Shown here: positions 25,519-34,773 of the stretch, in pieces
How positions within the stretch are numbered: the stretch's first letter is position 1
How the letters are laid out: every line of letters begins with the position of its first letter
Assembly (NCBI RefSeq): GCF_001673365.1
Contig: NZ_LZLS01000159.1
Location: 1-38,847 of the forward strand
Direction of reading: 5' to 3'
Length of the DNA stretch: 38,847 bases
Source: Mycobacterium asiaticum
GTDB lineage: Bacteria > Actinomycetota > Actinomycetes > Mycobacteriales > Mycobacteriaceae
Made by a program: the position numbers and the translations under genes
The notes under the pieces: model-generated
The model's input: the letters and a program-made list of their open reading frames with translations, nothing else
Databases searched by the model: none
Told to the model about the DNA's origin: nothing

Positions 25519-26835
25519 TTAGCGGGTCGCCATGGAACGGGCCGGGCCAAGCCGCACCGGCAGCGTCGACCAACCTCGTAGCACCCGCGTGCTGCGCCGG
25601 CTGCCGGCACCGGCGCGCTGCGCCTCGGGGAAACGCTCGAAGAAGGTGCGCAGGCCAACCTCACCCTCAGCTCGAGCCAGCGCTGCGCCCAGACAGAAGT
25701 GCCGACCGCTAGAGAACGCGAGATGCTTTCCTGCATTGGGTCGTTCGATATCGAAGCGGCTCGGATCCGGGAAAATCGATGGGTCCCGGTTGGCGGCGGC
25801 CAGGTAGATCACCACCACCTCACCTCGTTGGATCTGCCTGCCCGCTACCTCGAGGTCCTTGCGCGCCACCCGGGCGGTGAGCTGCACCGGTGAGTCGAAC
25901 CGCAGGATCTCCTCGACGGCGTTGGGCCACAACTCCGGGCGCGCGTGAAGCGTCGCCAGATGTTCGGGATGGTCGAGCAGCATGCGAATCCCGTTGCCCA
26001 GCAGGTTAACTGTGGTCTCGAAACCGGCCACCAGAACCAACCCGGCTACCGCCTGCAATTCCGTCTCGTCGAGATAGCTGTCGGCACTGCCGTTTTCCGC
26101 GGTCTGGATCAGTTGGCTCATCAGATCGTCACCGGGCGTGCGGCGTAACTGCCGCAAGTGCTCGACCAACCAAGTGTTGAATCCCGCGACACCACGGTGC
26201 ACGCGCAGATATTGCTGCCAAGGCAGCCCAACATCCAGACTCGGCGCGGCCAGTTCGCCGAACTCCAGGACGCGCCGCCGGTCGTACTCGGGCACACCCA
26301 GGATGTCGCTGATAACGGTGATCGGAAGTTGCGCACAGTACCGCCCGACGATGTCGACAGCGTCGGGCCGATCGACGAGCTGATCGAGCAGATCGTTGGC
26401 TGTCTGCTCGACCCGCTCCCGTAGTGCGCCGACAGCTCGGGAAGTAAAAACCGCCGAGACAGTCTTGCGGTAGCGGGTGTGATCGGGTGGCTCGACGGCC
26501 AACAGGGACGGCGGCCGCATCGGATGCAGCCGGCCGTCGCGGGTGCGCCGCTCGAGCCAGCGCAAGGGTGCCGGCAGGCTGTCACCGAATGAGACGACGT
26601 GAAAGTCGTCCGATCGCAGCAGATCGTGGGCGAGGCGGTGGTCGACGGTCATGCAGTTCGCGCGGCTTTGCACCAAAGGGCCGTGCCGCCGCACCTCGTC
26701 GTAAAACGGCGCTGGGTCCTCGGCGACCGCGGGATCCGCGATCAACCTGGCCTGTAGGTCGCCACGGCGCATCCCGTACTTGGCCACGCCGCGGATCACG
26801 CCGTGCATCGCGAACCAATGCAGTCTTTCCCTCAC
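25519..26835 (-). CDS. cyp140: Cytochrome P450 CYP140
   Basis: Haem-thiolate monooxygenase of unknown substrate. It is 438 residues, the length I recall for M. tuberculosis CYP140 (Rv1880c). Signatures are I-helix LVLVAGFETTV, ExxR in VEEILRF, and the haem-binding FSSGRHFCLGAAL. I chose GTG 26833-26835 (VRERLHWFAMHGVIRG) because the family starts there; the in-frame GTG at 26874 would overlap lppE. No ribosome site precedes GTG 26835, but a TAATCT hexamer is placed for a leaderless mRNA. It lies 32 bases downstream of lppE and 26 bases upstream of the solute-binding-protein gene. Confidence 0.93.
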   Translation of the reverse strand: MRERLHWFAMHGVIRGVAKYGMRRGDLQARLIADPAVAEDPAPFYDEVRRHGPLVQSRANCMTVDHRLAHDLLRSDDFHVVSFGDSLPAPLRWLERRTRDGRLHPMRPPSLLAVEPPDHTRYRKTVSAVFTSRAVGALRERVEQTANDLLDQLVDRPDAVDIVGRYCAQLPITVISDILGVPEYDRRRVLEFGELAAPSLDVGLPWQQYLRVHRGVAGFNTWLVEHLRQLRRTPGDDLMSQLIQTAENGSADSYLDETELQAVAGLVLVAGFETTVNLLGNGIRMLLDHPEHLATLHARPELWPNAVEEILRFDSPVQLTARVARKDLEVAGRQIQRGEVVVIYLAAANRDPSIFPDPSRFDIERPNAGKHLAFSSGRHFCLGAALARAEGEVGLRTFFERFPEAQRAGAGSRRSTRVLRGWSTLPVRLGPARSMATR

Positions 26836-26850
26836 CAACGCAAGATTAGG
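26836..26850 (-). promoter_or_regulatory. Candidate leaderless promoter (-10) for cyp140
   Basis: On the minus strand TAATCT is followed by seven bases and then the GTG start. This matches the mycobacterial -10 pattern TANNNT with transcription beginning at or next to the start codon. It would explain the missing Shine-Dalgarno. Read by eye only. Confidence 0.35.
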
Positions 26851-26867
26851 CGCACTGCTACGTGCGT

Positions 26868-27287
26868 TCAGCACTCCACGCTGATCTCGAAGTCCGTTGT
26901 CATGACCTTATTGGGGTTGCTGCTATTGATGCCCGAGGCGCTGCCGGTGATCTTGGGGTGTTTGTCACCGACGACGCGGGCGTTGCCCACCCCGCCTTCG
27001 TAGTAGCTGCCGGTGAACCCGTTGATGTTCCGGATCTTTACGAACTGCGGGATGATCCGGTCCCCGCTGAGCAACACCACCGCCTGAACGTGTCCGTCGC
27101 GGTCGCGGATGTCGACGGTCCGATAGGACTGGATCTGGCTGCACACCGGCGGCTGTGCCGTGACGGCCTGATCACCGACGGTCAGGTGTGCGGCCTTCCT
27201 GGGCATTATCTGCGGATCACCGCAGCCGGAAACGGCGCCGGCAACGACCAAAGCGATTCCTGCGACTGCGACCAACCGGTTCTGCAC
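26868..27287 (-). CDS. lppE: Lipoprotein LppE
   Basis: A 139-residue predicted lipoprotein. The N-terminus MQNRLVAVAGIALVVAGAVSGC is a signal sequence ending in the lipobox VSGC; the cysteine would be acylated and the protein anchored outside the membrane. The mature part is beta-rich and contains VCSQIQSYRTVDIRDRDGHVQAVV, then ends with DFEISVEC. GTG 27285-27287 follows GGAGGTGGCCG. Position matches M. tuberculosis lppE (Rv1881c). Function unknown. A longer reading frame extends into the SDR gene but lacks the signal sequence at its start. Confidence 0.9.
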   Translation of the reverse strand: MQNRLVAVAGIALVVAGAVSGCGDPQIMPRKAAHLTVGDQAVTAQPPVCSQIQSYRTVDIRDRDGHVQAVVLLSGDRIIPQFVKIRNINGFTGSYYEGGVGNARVVGDKHPKITGSASGINSSNPNKVMTTDFEISVEC

Positions 27288-27331
27288 CGGCCACCTCCGA
27301 TTCGAGAACGCCCCAGTATGTGCAGGAAACA

Positions 27332-28165
27332 TTATTGCTGCTTCAGGTCCAACCTGGGCAATTCTTTGATGATGCGACGACGGACGAATTCTGGGCTGAT
27401 CCCTTTGAGCCGGTCGATCCAGCGGATGCTGTCGGGCACGTACCAGTGCAGCCGCTTGGGATGGTGGTAAGCCTTCCAAGCCACCTCCGCGACGCTGGAG
27501 GCCGGCATCAACCGGAACATGCCCTTCTTGGGTGCGGCCCCGCGCAACTCCTCCTGCGACACCTGGGCGGCGGTGCCCCCGTCGGTGTGCTGCGGCGTCG
27601 AGGTGAGGATCGCGGTATCGATCAGGCCGGGTAGCACGTCGGCGACCCGTACACCGTGCCGATGCCACTCCACGCTTAGCGCCTCGGTCAGTCCCTTGAC
27701 CGCATGCTTGGTCGCCGAATACACCGCGATGCGCGGCATGCCGTAGGTGCCCGAGGACGACGACGTGGAGAACATCAAACTGCCGGGCGCCTTCTTCAGG
27801 TAGGGGAGTGACCCGTACGCGCCGGTCAGTACCGCTTTGAAATTCACGTCGACGACGCGCATCGCGGCCTCGTACGGCACGTCCTCAAACCAGCCGCCCT
27901 CACCGATGCCGGCGTTGTTCCACATCATGTCGAGCCCGCCGCCCGTGTTGCCGGCACAGAAGTCCGACAACGCCGCATCTAGTGCCGCTTTGTCTGTCAC
28001 GTCGACAACCCGGGTCCACAGTCCGGCACCCAGTTCGACACTGAGTGACGCCAAACCATCGTCATTGCGGTCTACGGCGCCGACGCGCCAGCCCTTGCCG
28101 TGGAAGAGCTTTACGCCTTCCCGGCCCATCCCGCTGCCGGCACCGGTGATGAATATCGTCTTCAT
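27332..28165 (-). CDS. Short-chain dehydrogenase/reductase (Rv1882c-like)
   Basis: A 277-residue NAD(P)-dependent oxidoreductase. It has the Rossmann motif TGAGSGMG (about 7-14), NNAG (about 83-86), the catalytic serines in STSSSSG and YSATK (about 149-153). The C-terminal region (PKRLHWYVPDSIRWIDRLKG) is longer than the minimal SDR and could contact a membrane or lipid substrate. It starts 23 bases after the SRPBCC gene stop on the same strand. The pair is conserved with M. tuberculosis Rv1883c-Rv1882c and probably co-transcribed. Substrate unknown. Confidence 0.92.
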   Translation of the reverse strand: MKTIFITGAGSGMGREGVKLFHGKGWRVGAVDRNDDGLASLSVELGAGLWTRVVDVTDKAALDAALSDFCAGNTGGGLDMMWNNAGIGEGGWFEDVPYEAAMRVVDVNFKAVLTGAYGSLPYLKKAPGSLMFSTSSSSGTYGMPRIAVYSATKHAVKGLTEALSVEWHRHGVRVADVLPGLIDTAILTSTPQHTDGGTAAQVSQEELRGAAPKKGMFRLMPASSVAEVAWKAYHHPKRLHWYVPDSIRWIDRLKGISPEFVRRRIIKELPRLDLKQQ

Positions 28166-28188
28166 CGATCTGATCTCCGCCCAGCCCC

Positions 28189-28644
28189 TCAGCCTGCTTC
28201 GACCACATCTTTGATGCGCTGCAGCGTCTTGGTCATGTCTCTAATATTGCGACGTCTGCGTAAGAAACCTCCAAACACCAGGTAGACGTTGTTGAGCGGG
28301 GACGGCGCGAGCCGAAACGACTCGGTGACGTCCGTTCCGCCGTTGGCCGGCTCCATTCGGTAGTGCCAGTTGTTCACGACCCGGTCGCCGAGGAGTACAG
28401 CAAACCCAAATTCTCGACCGGGCTCGCATGCCGTCACCTCGCAGGTGGTCCAGTAGACCGGTCCGATCTCGTTACGACGCACGTGTCCGCGAAACCGCGC
28501 ACCGAGCTCGGGGTCGGTCGCGCCATCCAGCCATTCGGCTTCGAAAGTTTCCGGTGAGAACCGTCCGGTATTGCGAATATCGGCAATTAATTCCCAAATT
28601 TTGTCCGCTGGCGCCGCCATATGGACCGTTGCTGAACCCTCCAT
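28189..28644 (-). CDS. SRPBCC (polyketide cyclase/START-like) family protein (Rv1883c-like)
   Basis: A 151-residue helix-grip protein with a hydrophobic ligand cavity. It opens MEGSATVHMAAPADKIWELIADI, typical of the SRPBCC family, and ends with a long C-terminal helix (RDMTKTLQRIKDVVEA). ATG 28642-28644 is used; no Shine-Dalgarno precedes it, and an in-frame TTG lies 12 codons upstream. It probably binds or transports a lipid acted on by the neighbouring SDR; that is inference from adjacency. Confidence 0.85.
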   Translation of the reverse strand: MEGSATVHMAAPADKIWELIADIRNTGRFSPETFEAEWLDGATDPELGARFRGHVRRNEIGPVYWTTCEVTACEPGREFGFAVLLGDRVVNNWHYRMEPANGGTDVTESFRLAPSPLNNVYLVFGGFLRRRRNIRDMTKTLQRIKDVVEAG

Positions 28645-28695
28645 AGGAGGATCCAAACATGTCGGCTGTAACGAAACCAAGCCGACCGGCGATAT

Positions 28696-29148
28696 TTACT
28701 GTTTGGGCGTAAATAGTCCGATGATCGAAGTGATGGTCTGCTGCAGCGCCGAGCCCGGCTGCTGCTGTCCCGCGGTGATCGGACTCATGCCGCCGGCCTT
28801 GCTGCACTTTGGCCACGCGCCCGGGCCCTGACCGGCGAGGACACGGTTGGCCACGGCGATTTGTTGCTGCTTAGAGGCTTTCGCCGGGTTTCCGACGCCG
28901 CCGTACTCCTCCCAGGTGGCCTGCTTGAACTGCAGGCCGCCGTAGGCGCCGTTGCCGGTGTTGGCGGCCCAGTTCCCGCCGGACTCGCACTGTGCGACGG
29001 CTTCCCAGTTCATGGCGTCGGCCTCGGCGATACCGGTGGATAAGGACATACCGGCGGCAATGAAACCGGCTGCCATCCCGGTCTTGATGGTGGTCTTGAT
29101 GGTGGTCTTGATAAGGGGTCTAGTAAGGGGCTTTGTGATGGTCGTCAT
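28696..29148 (-). CDS. rpfC: Resuscitation-promoting factor RpfC
   Basis: Secreted lysozyme-like muralytic enzyme that cleaves peptidoglycan and helps wake dormant cells. It is 150 residues: a signal sequence (about 10-44, ending GIAEADA), then the Rpf domain [20 protein letters not shown] with catalytic E in QCESGGNW, and [19 protein letters not shown] short Gln/Ser-rich tail follows. ATG 29146-29148 is chosen; ATG 29155-29157 and TTG 29173-29175 are alternatives. The signal-sequence region carries a 12-base tandem repeat. Synteny with Rv1884c supports the call. Confidence 0.94.
   Translation of the reverse strand: MTTITKPLTRPLIKTTIKTTIKTGMAAGFIAAGMSLSTGIAEADAMNWEAVAQCESGGNWAANTGNGAYGGLQFKQATWEEYGGVGNPAKASKQQQIAVANRVLAGQGPGAWPKCSKAGGMSPITAGQQQPGSALQQTITSIIGLFTPKQ
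29081..29116 (-). repeat. 12-base tandem repeat in the rpfC signal-sequence region
   Basis: On the plus strand gtcttgatggtg occurs at 29081-29092 and 29093-29104, followed by gtcttgataagg at 29105-29116. In the protein this gives the run [10 protein letters not shown] just before the hydrophobic core. It is a slippage-prone positively charged n-region. Confidence 0.9.
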
Positions 29149-29255
29149 GTCCGGCATTTCGACGGCTGTAGTCAATCCGTTACCCGCCGGAGAAAATTAT
29201 GAGATCAGTTATCTACAACTTTGAGATTGGCGCAAACGCTCCTCCGGTGGCCGCC

Positions 29256-29819
29256 TCAGGATTGCGGTGGGACCTGGCAGTAGGACCGGGTAGCAGCCGT
29301 AAGCGCACGTCCATACCGGTCCTCGAGGCGTCGAACGCGTATCGCGGTCGCGGTGGCAGCGCTGAGTTCATCGGCACACAAGGGGGAATTCAGCAAACTC
29401 CATTTAAGCGAGATCTGAGACAAAATCTTAGTGTTCAGGGCATCGATCGCGGCACGCGACGTGGCGAGGTCGGCTGGGGCGGCCGGCGCGCTCGCGGGGT
29501 CGAGCTTCCAGTCCGCGAACCGTTGATACTCGAGAGCTTCGGTGGCGTTGACCTGGTCTTGGAAGACGCGTGCGACGTAATCGGGGTCGACGTGCGACGA
29601 CACGGCATCCTCGCGCAGGATCGCGAGTTCCTGCTCGACGCGGGCCGGGTCCTCGATGGCGACGTGTGCCGCCCACTTGAAGGCGGCCACCGGCTCGGCG
29701 ATCTCCAGCCGCTCGGCTGCCGCGTCGACCAGTGCCGTCAGCGCGCCGCTGGTATCGGCGCGGGCCTGCGGCGTCATTGACAGCGCGATCAACAACAGGA
29801 CAACGAGTCGACGGCACAC
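29256..29819 (-). CDS. Secreted chorismate mutase (AroQ gamma class, Rv1885c-like)
   Basis: Exported helical chorismate mutase, converting chorismate to prephenate outside the cytoplasm. The GTG 29817-29819 start gives 187 residues with a signal peptide [21 protein letters not shown] followed by the mature domain. Conserved segments are [59 protein letters not shown] and the Cys pair C (PLCADEL) and C (RSYCQV), which form a disulfide in the M. tuberculosis enzyme. TTG 29837 and ATG 29870 are alternative starts, the latter giving an unusually long n-region. It lies 107 bases upstream of rpfC on the same strand. Confidence 0.9.
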   Translation of the reverse strand: MCRRLVVLLLIALSMTPQARADTSGALTALVDAAAERLEIAEPVAAFKWAAHVAIEDPARVEQELAILREDAVSSHVDPDYVARVFQDQVNATEALEYQRFADWKLDPASAPAAPADLATSRAAIDALNTKILSQISLKWSLLNSPLCADELSAATATAIRVRRLEDRYGRALTAATRSYCQVPPQS

Positions 29820-29868
29820 ATCGCTCAGCCTGGCATTCAACTTCTGGGCGTATGAGCAGAATGGGGGC

Positions 29869-30435
29869 ATGCGTGCAGACTGGTTGCGCTCGACTCCAGC
29901 CCGGGGCCTGCTGGGCGCCACACTGGGAGTCTGCCTGCTCCTGGGCGGCGCCTTTCTGGCGGTCGACCAGCTGCACTCCACCGCTGCCGACGCCGTCAAT
30001 CCTTCGGGACCAACGGTTTCCGACGAACAGAGCAAGGCTCAGGCGGTGGGATCGGCCAGGCTTCTCGCGGGCGATGCGCGCTTACACACGACCACGGCCG
30101 GCTACATGCTGATGTCGTGCAGGGACCGCGACAATCCGCCGTATCAGGGCGCGGTCTACCTCACCTTCGCGGTGCCGCCGGGGACGCGAGCCGACGCCTA
30201 CCTGCCGGAGGTCACCAGAACGCTGACATCCGCCGGCTGGGTGGAAGGCCTGCAGCCGGGCGGCCACGCCTACAGCAAGAGCCTCACCAAGGGCGCCGTC
30301 ACCGCGATCATCTACCGCCATGACGACGACCCGAATCTGGGCGTCCTGAGGCTATACGGCGAATGCCGGAATATGAACGACCACCGCAACGATGCGACCG
30401 CGTGGGTCGACATCACCAACCTGTTCACCCCATAA
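29869..30435 (+). CDS. Conserved hypothetical membrane-anchored protein
   Basis: A 188-residue protein of unknown function. The N-terminus ([22 protein letters not shown]...) contains one hydrophobic segment (about 13-32) and could be a signal anchor. The outside domain (about 40-188) contains [20 protein letters not shown], an alpha/beta pattern and a second cysteine (YGECRN) that could pair with C84-like CRD. ATG 29869 overlaps the alternative chorismate-mutase start through a shared CATG. The stop TAA lies at the first base of a strong hairpin terminator. I recall no equivalent between Rv1885c and fbpB in M. tuberculosis. Confidence 0.72.
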   Translation: MRADWLRSTPARGLLGATLGVCLLLGGAFLAVDQLHSTAADAVNPSGPTVSDEQSKAQAVGSARLLAGDARLHTTTAGYMLMSCRDRDNPPYQGAVYLTFAVPPGTRADAYLPEVTRTLTSAGWVEGLQPGGHAYSKSLTKGAVTAIIYRHDDDPNLGVLRLYGECRNMNDHRNDATAWVDITNLFTP

Positions 30436-30483
30436 AGCACTGCTGCGCTTGACGGCGGTTGCCGTACAAGCGCAGCAGTGCTT
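30435..30483. terminator. Strong bidirectional hairpin terminator
   Basis: AAGCACTGCTGCGCTTG (30435-30451) pairs perfectly with CAAGCGCAGCAGTGCTT (30467-30483). Inside it ACGGC (30452-30456) pairs with GCCGT (30461-30465) around a GGTT loop, with one bulged A at 30466. The total is 22 base pairs. It lies between the converging ends of the membrane-protein gene (stop 30433-30435) and fbpB (stop 30499-30501). There is no long U tract, as is common for mycobacterial terminators. Confidence 0.88.
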
Positions 30484-30498
30484 AGTGCTGGTTGCGGG

Positions 30499-32030
<1,532 letters not shown>

Positions 32031-33170
32031 TTGGACACGGTACTAGGGCTTTCGGTGACACCGACCACCGTTGGGTGGGTCCTTGCTGAAGGGCACGGAG
32101 CCGACGGCGCCATCCTGGACCACCATGAGTTGCAGCTCCAGCAGAGCCAAGCCGGTCTGCGTGCCGTAAATTCCGCGCAGCAGGTTGCCGACGAAGTGCT
32201 GCGCGCCCAAGACGTAGCCGTCGCCGACGGTCACCGGCTGCGCGTGGTGGGGGTGACCTGGAGCGACGAGGCATCGGCTCAGGCCGCCCTGCTACTCGAG
32301 GCCCTGACCGACGCGGGTTTTGACAACGTGGTGCCCGTTCGGCTGCTCGATGCGGTCGAGACTCTGGCGCAGGCCATCGCACCGGTCATCGGCTACGAGC
32401 AGACCGCCGTGTGCATCCTCGACCACGAGTGGGCGACGGTCGTCATGGTCGACACCCACGACGGCGAGACCCAAACCGCCGTCAAGCACGTTCGCGGCGG
32501 CTTCGACGGGCTGACGACCTGGCTTACCGGCTTGTTCGACCGCAGCGCGTGGCGTCCCGGCGGCGTCGTCGTGGTCGGTTCGGAAGGCGACGTCAGCGAC
32601 TTTTCCTGGCAGCTGGAGAAGGTTCTGCCGGTACCGGTGTTCGCCCAGACCATGGCGCAGGTAACGGTGGCGCGCGGCGCGGCACTGGCAGCGGCGCAAA
32701 GCACCGAATTCACCGACGCCGACTTGGTTGCCGAGATCGTCGAACCAATTGTGCTCGCGCCCGTGCGGTCTCGGCAGTACGCGGGGGCGGCGACCACCTT
32801 GGCGGCCGCGGCGGTCACCTTCGTGGCATCGGTGTCGCTGGCGGTGGGATTGCAGCTGACTCCGGGTAACGACGCCGGACCGTCTCAGCGCGTCGTGCAC
32901 AAGTCCACACCGCCGGTCGCCGAGGCCGTCACGCCCGCACCCGTGCCACCGGTTGAAGCGCCCGTACAAGCGGTTCCGGTGGGTACCACCCAGCCCGCGC
33001 CGCAGCGGGAGCCCGTTCGGCTGACCGCCGGCGAGGAGGTCGAAGAACCCGCCGGACAACCCGGGGGCGCGATCCCGGAACCAGAAGCCGGTCCCGGACC
33101 TCTTCGGTTGAGCAGGGTGCTCGAGCACATCCCCGGCACCTACGCGGAGCCCGGCCGCCCGCCGGAATAG
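32031..33170 (+). CDS. DUF7159-type mycobacterial protein (Rv1887-like)
   Basis: A 379-residue mycobacterium-specific protein beginning MDTVLGLSVTPTTVGWVLAEG from TTG 32031; this D-V-LG opening is typical of the family. A TTG at 32016 is an alternative. The N-terminal about 240 residues have an actin/Hsp70-like alternation (ILDHE, VVVGSEGDVSDF). One transmembrane segment follows at about 253-275 (AATTLAAAAVTFVASVSLAVG). The C-terminal about 100 residues are Pro/Glu-rich and probably disordered. Function unknown. It is divergent from fbpB and convergent with the YceI gene three bases away. Confidence 0.8.
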   Translation: MDTVLGLSVTPTTVGWVLAEGHGADGAILDHHELQLQQSQAGLRAVNSAQQVADEVLRAQDVAVADGHRLRVVGVTWSDEASAQAALLLEALTDAGFDNVVPVRLLDAVETLAQAIAPVIGYEQTAVCILDHEWATVVMVDTHDGETQTAVKHVRGGFDGLTTWLTGLFDRSAWRPGGVVVVGSEGDVSDFSWQLEKVLPVPVFAQTMAQVTVARGAALAAAQSTEFTDADLVAEIVEPIVLAPVRSRQYAGAATTLAAAAVTFVASVSLAVGLQLTPGNDAGPSQRVVHKSTPPVAEAVTPAPVPPVEAPVQAVPVGTTQPAPQREPVRLTAGEEVEEPAGQPGGAIPEPEAGPGPLRLSRVLEHIPGTYAEPGRPPE

Positions 33171-33173
33171 CCG

Positions 33174-33737
33174 TTAATCGCGCCGCACGGCGGTGAAGCA
33201 GATGGTCACCTCGTCGGCAACCTGCAGTGAACCCATCAACATGGAGAACGGCTTGACGCCGAACTCCGACTGCAAGAGCGTGGATTCGGTTGATAATTGC
33301 CACGAATCGCCCAGCCTGTCGGTCCGCAATTCGACGACATGGTTGCGGGCCTTACCGCGGATGTGCAGGGTGCCGTTCAACCGGTAGCCATCGTTGGTCT
33401 TCTCGATGGCGCCATTGTTGCCGGTGGCAAAACGGATCTCGGGAAACCGGTTAGCCGACAGCGACTTCAGCGCGTTCGAACGCGCCACGGCCTTCTCGGG
33501 CGCGGACAGGCTCTTCAGGCCCCCCTCGCCACGCAACACCTCCAGCGAATCCACGTCGACCCTAAGTTCGGCCGAATTGGGCTCACCATCAACCCAATTC
33601 ACGCTCGCCTGCCAGCGGGTCATCGCAATGGTGAGCCGATGGCCCATCCGAGCGGCCCGGCCCGCGACTCCGGTGCGAATGGTCAACTCACCGTCGGCTC
33701 CGTCCAGGGTCCACTTGGTGTCCAGCTCCGAAGCCAC
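33174..33737 (-). CDS. YceI-family protein
   Basis: A 187-residue lipocalin-like protein that binds isoprenoid or other lipids in the YceI family. It opens SELDTKWTLDGADGELTIRTG, contains ASVNWVDG and an AEL.VDVDSLEV stretch, and ends with EVTICFTAVRRD. There is no signal peptide, unlike the exported E. coli YceI. GTG 33735-33737 is three bases after the alcohol-dehydrogenase stop on the same strand, so it is the last gene of the TetR-P450-ADH-YceI unit. It could carry the lipid or steroid oxidised by its neighbours; that is inference. Confidence 0.85.
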   Translation of the reverse strand: MASELDTKWTLDGADGELTIRTGVAGRAARMGHRLTIAMTRWQASVNWVDGEPNSAELRVDVDSLEVLRGEGGLKSLSAPEKAVARSNALKSLSANRFPEIRFATGNNGAIEKTNDGYRLNGTLHIRGKARNHVVELRTDRLGDSWQLSTESTLLQSEFGVKPFSMLMGSLQVADEVTICFTAVRRD

Positions 33738-33740
33738 GTG

Positions 33741-34754
33741 TCACATGGTAAGGACGGTGCGATAGCGCGCCCGACCCTGCTCCAATATGGCGTAGCCTTC
33801 GGCGGCTTGGGCCAGCGGGAGCTCGTCGACCCATGTCCGCACTCCGGAGAGAACCGCGAAATGCATTGTCTCTTCAACGTCTTTCGCGGTCCCCGAGGGG
33901 TGACCGACCACGCTGAGCCCCGGGGTGATCAGCTGAACCGGGCTGATCGGCAGCGGCTCAGGTGTCACCCCGATGGTGACCAGTTCGCCTTGGGGCAGAA
34001 GGCCACCGACGGTGTCTGCCATGGCTTGCGAATTGCCCGCTGTAGCAAGGACAACCGCTGCGCCACCCAACAGGCGCAGGGCCTCGGACACATTGCTGTT
34101 AGTGGAGTCGATGTAGTGGTGAGCGCCCAGCTTCTTGGCGTCCTCGGCTTTGGCTGTGCCACGGGCGATCGCGATCGTCTCGAAGCCCATTGCCCGGGCC
34201 CACTGCACCCCCAGGTGGCCCAGCCCACCGACTCCGAGGACCGCAACCCGGTCACCGGGCAGCGCCTTGGTGTGGCGCAGCGCGTTATATGTGGTGACGC
34301 CGGCACAGCCCATCGGGGCGGCTTCGACGTCGGACAGTCCGGCCGGGATTCGAGCCAACGCGGTTGCCGGCACCGTCACCGATTCCGCATAACCGCCGGG
34401 ATACTGCCAGCTCGGAACCTTGACGTTGGCACAATGGATAAGAATGCCCTTGCGGCACGGGTCGCAGTGATTGCAGTTGCCGCCGAACCAGCCGACGGCG
34501 ACACGGTCACCGACAGCGAATTCCTCGACACCGTCGCCGAGTTCGGCGATGGTCCCCGCAATTTCGTGTCCGAGTGTCAACGGCCACGTCATATCGGGGA
34601 ATCCGCCGTTGACAAAGTGTGCGTCGGTGCCGCAGATACCGCACGCGGTGACCGAAATTCGCACCTCGCCCCGTGCAGGTGCAACCGTTTCGACCTCGGC
34701 GATTTCCAGCGGCGCGCCCGCAGACGCTACCTGCACGGCTGTATGGGTAGGCAT
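33741..34754 (-). CDS. Zinc-dependent alcohol dehydrogenase (MDR family)
   Basis: A 337-residue medium-chain dehydrogenase. The catalytic zinc ligands lie in CGICGTD (about C38) and GHEIAG (about H62). The structural zinc is bound by NCNHCDPCRKGILIHC, and NAD(P) by the Rossmann motif GVGGLGHLG (about 178-186). The stop of the P450 is 19 bases upstream on the same strand, so the enzyme probably oxidises the alcohol that the P450 makes. The ATG start is clear. The C-terminus is complete. Confidence 0.92.
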   Translation of the reverse strand: MPTHTAVQVASAGAPLEIAEVETVAPARGEVRISVTACGICGTDAHFVNGGFPDMTWPLTLGHEIAGTIAELGDGVEEFAVGDRVAVGWFGGNCNHCDPCRKGILIHCANVKVPSWQYPGGYAESVTVPATALARIPAGLSDVEAAPMGCAGVTTYNALRHTKALPGDRVAVLGVGGLGHLGVQWARAMGFETIAIARGTAKAEDAKKLGAHHYIDSTNSNVSEALRLLGGAAVVLATAGNSQAMADTVGGLLPQGELVTIGVTPEPLPISPVQLITPGLSVVGHPSGTAKDVEETMHFAVLSGVRTWVDELPLAQAAEGYAILEQGRARYRTVLTM

Positions 34755-34773
34755 TGGTCTTCCTGTATGGATG

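Noticed and set aside
26868..27668. Long form of the LppE gene (266 codons)
   Set aside because: The upstream part is antisense-like Arg-rich translation within the SDR gene. The signal peptide with lipobox starts at GTG 27287.
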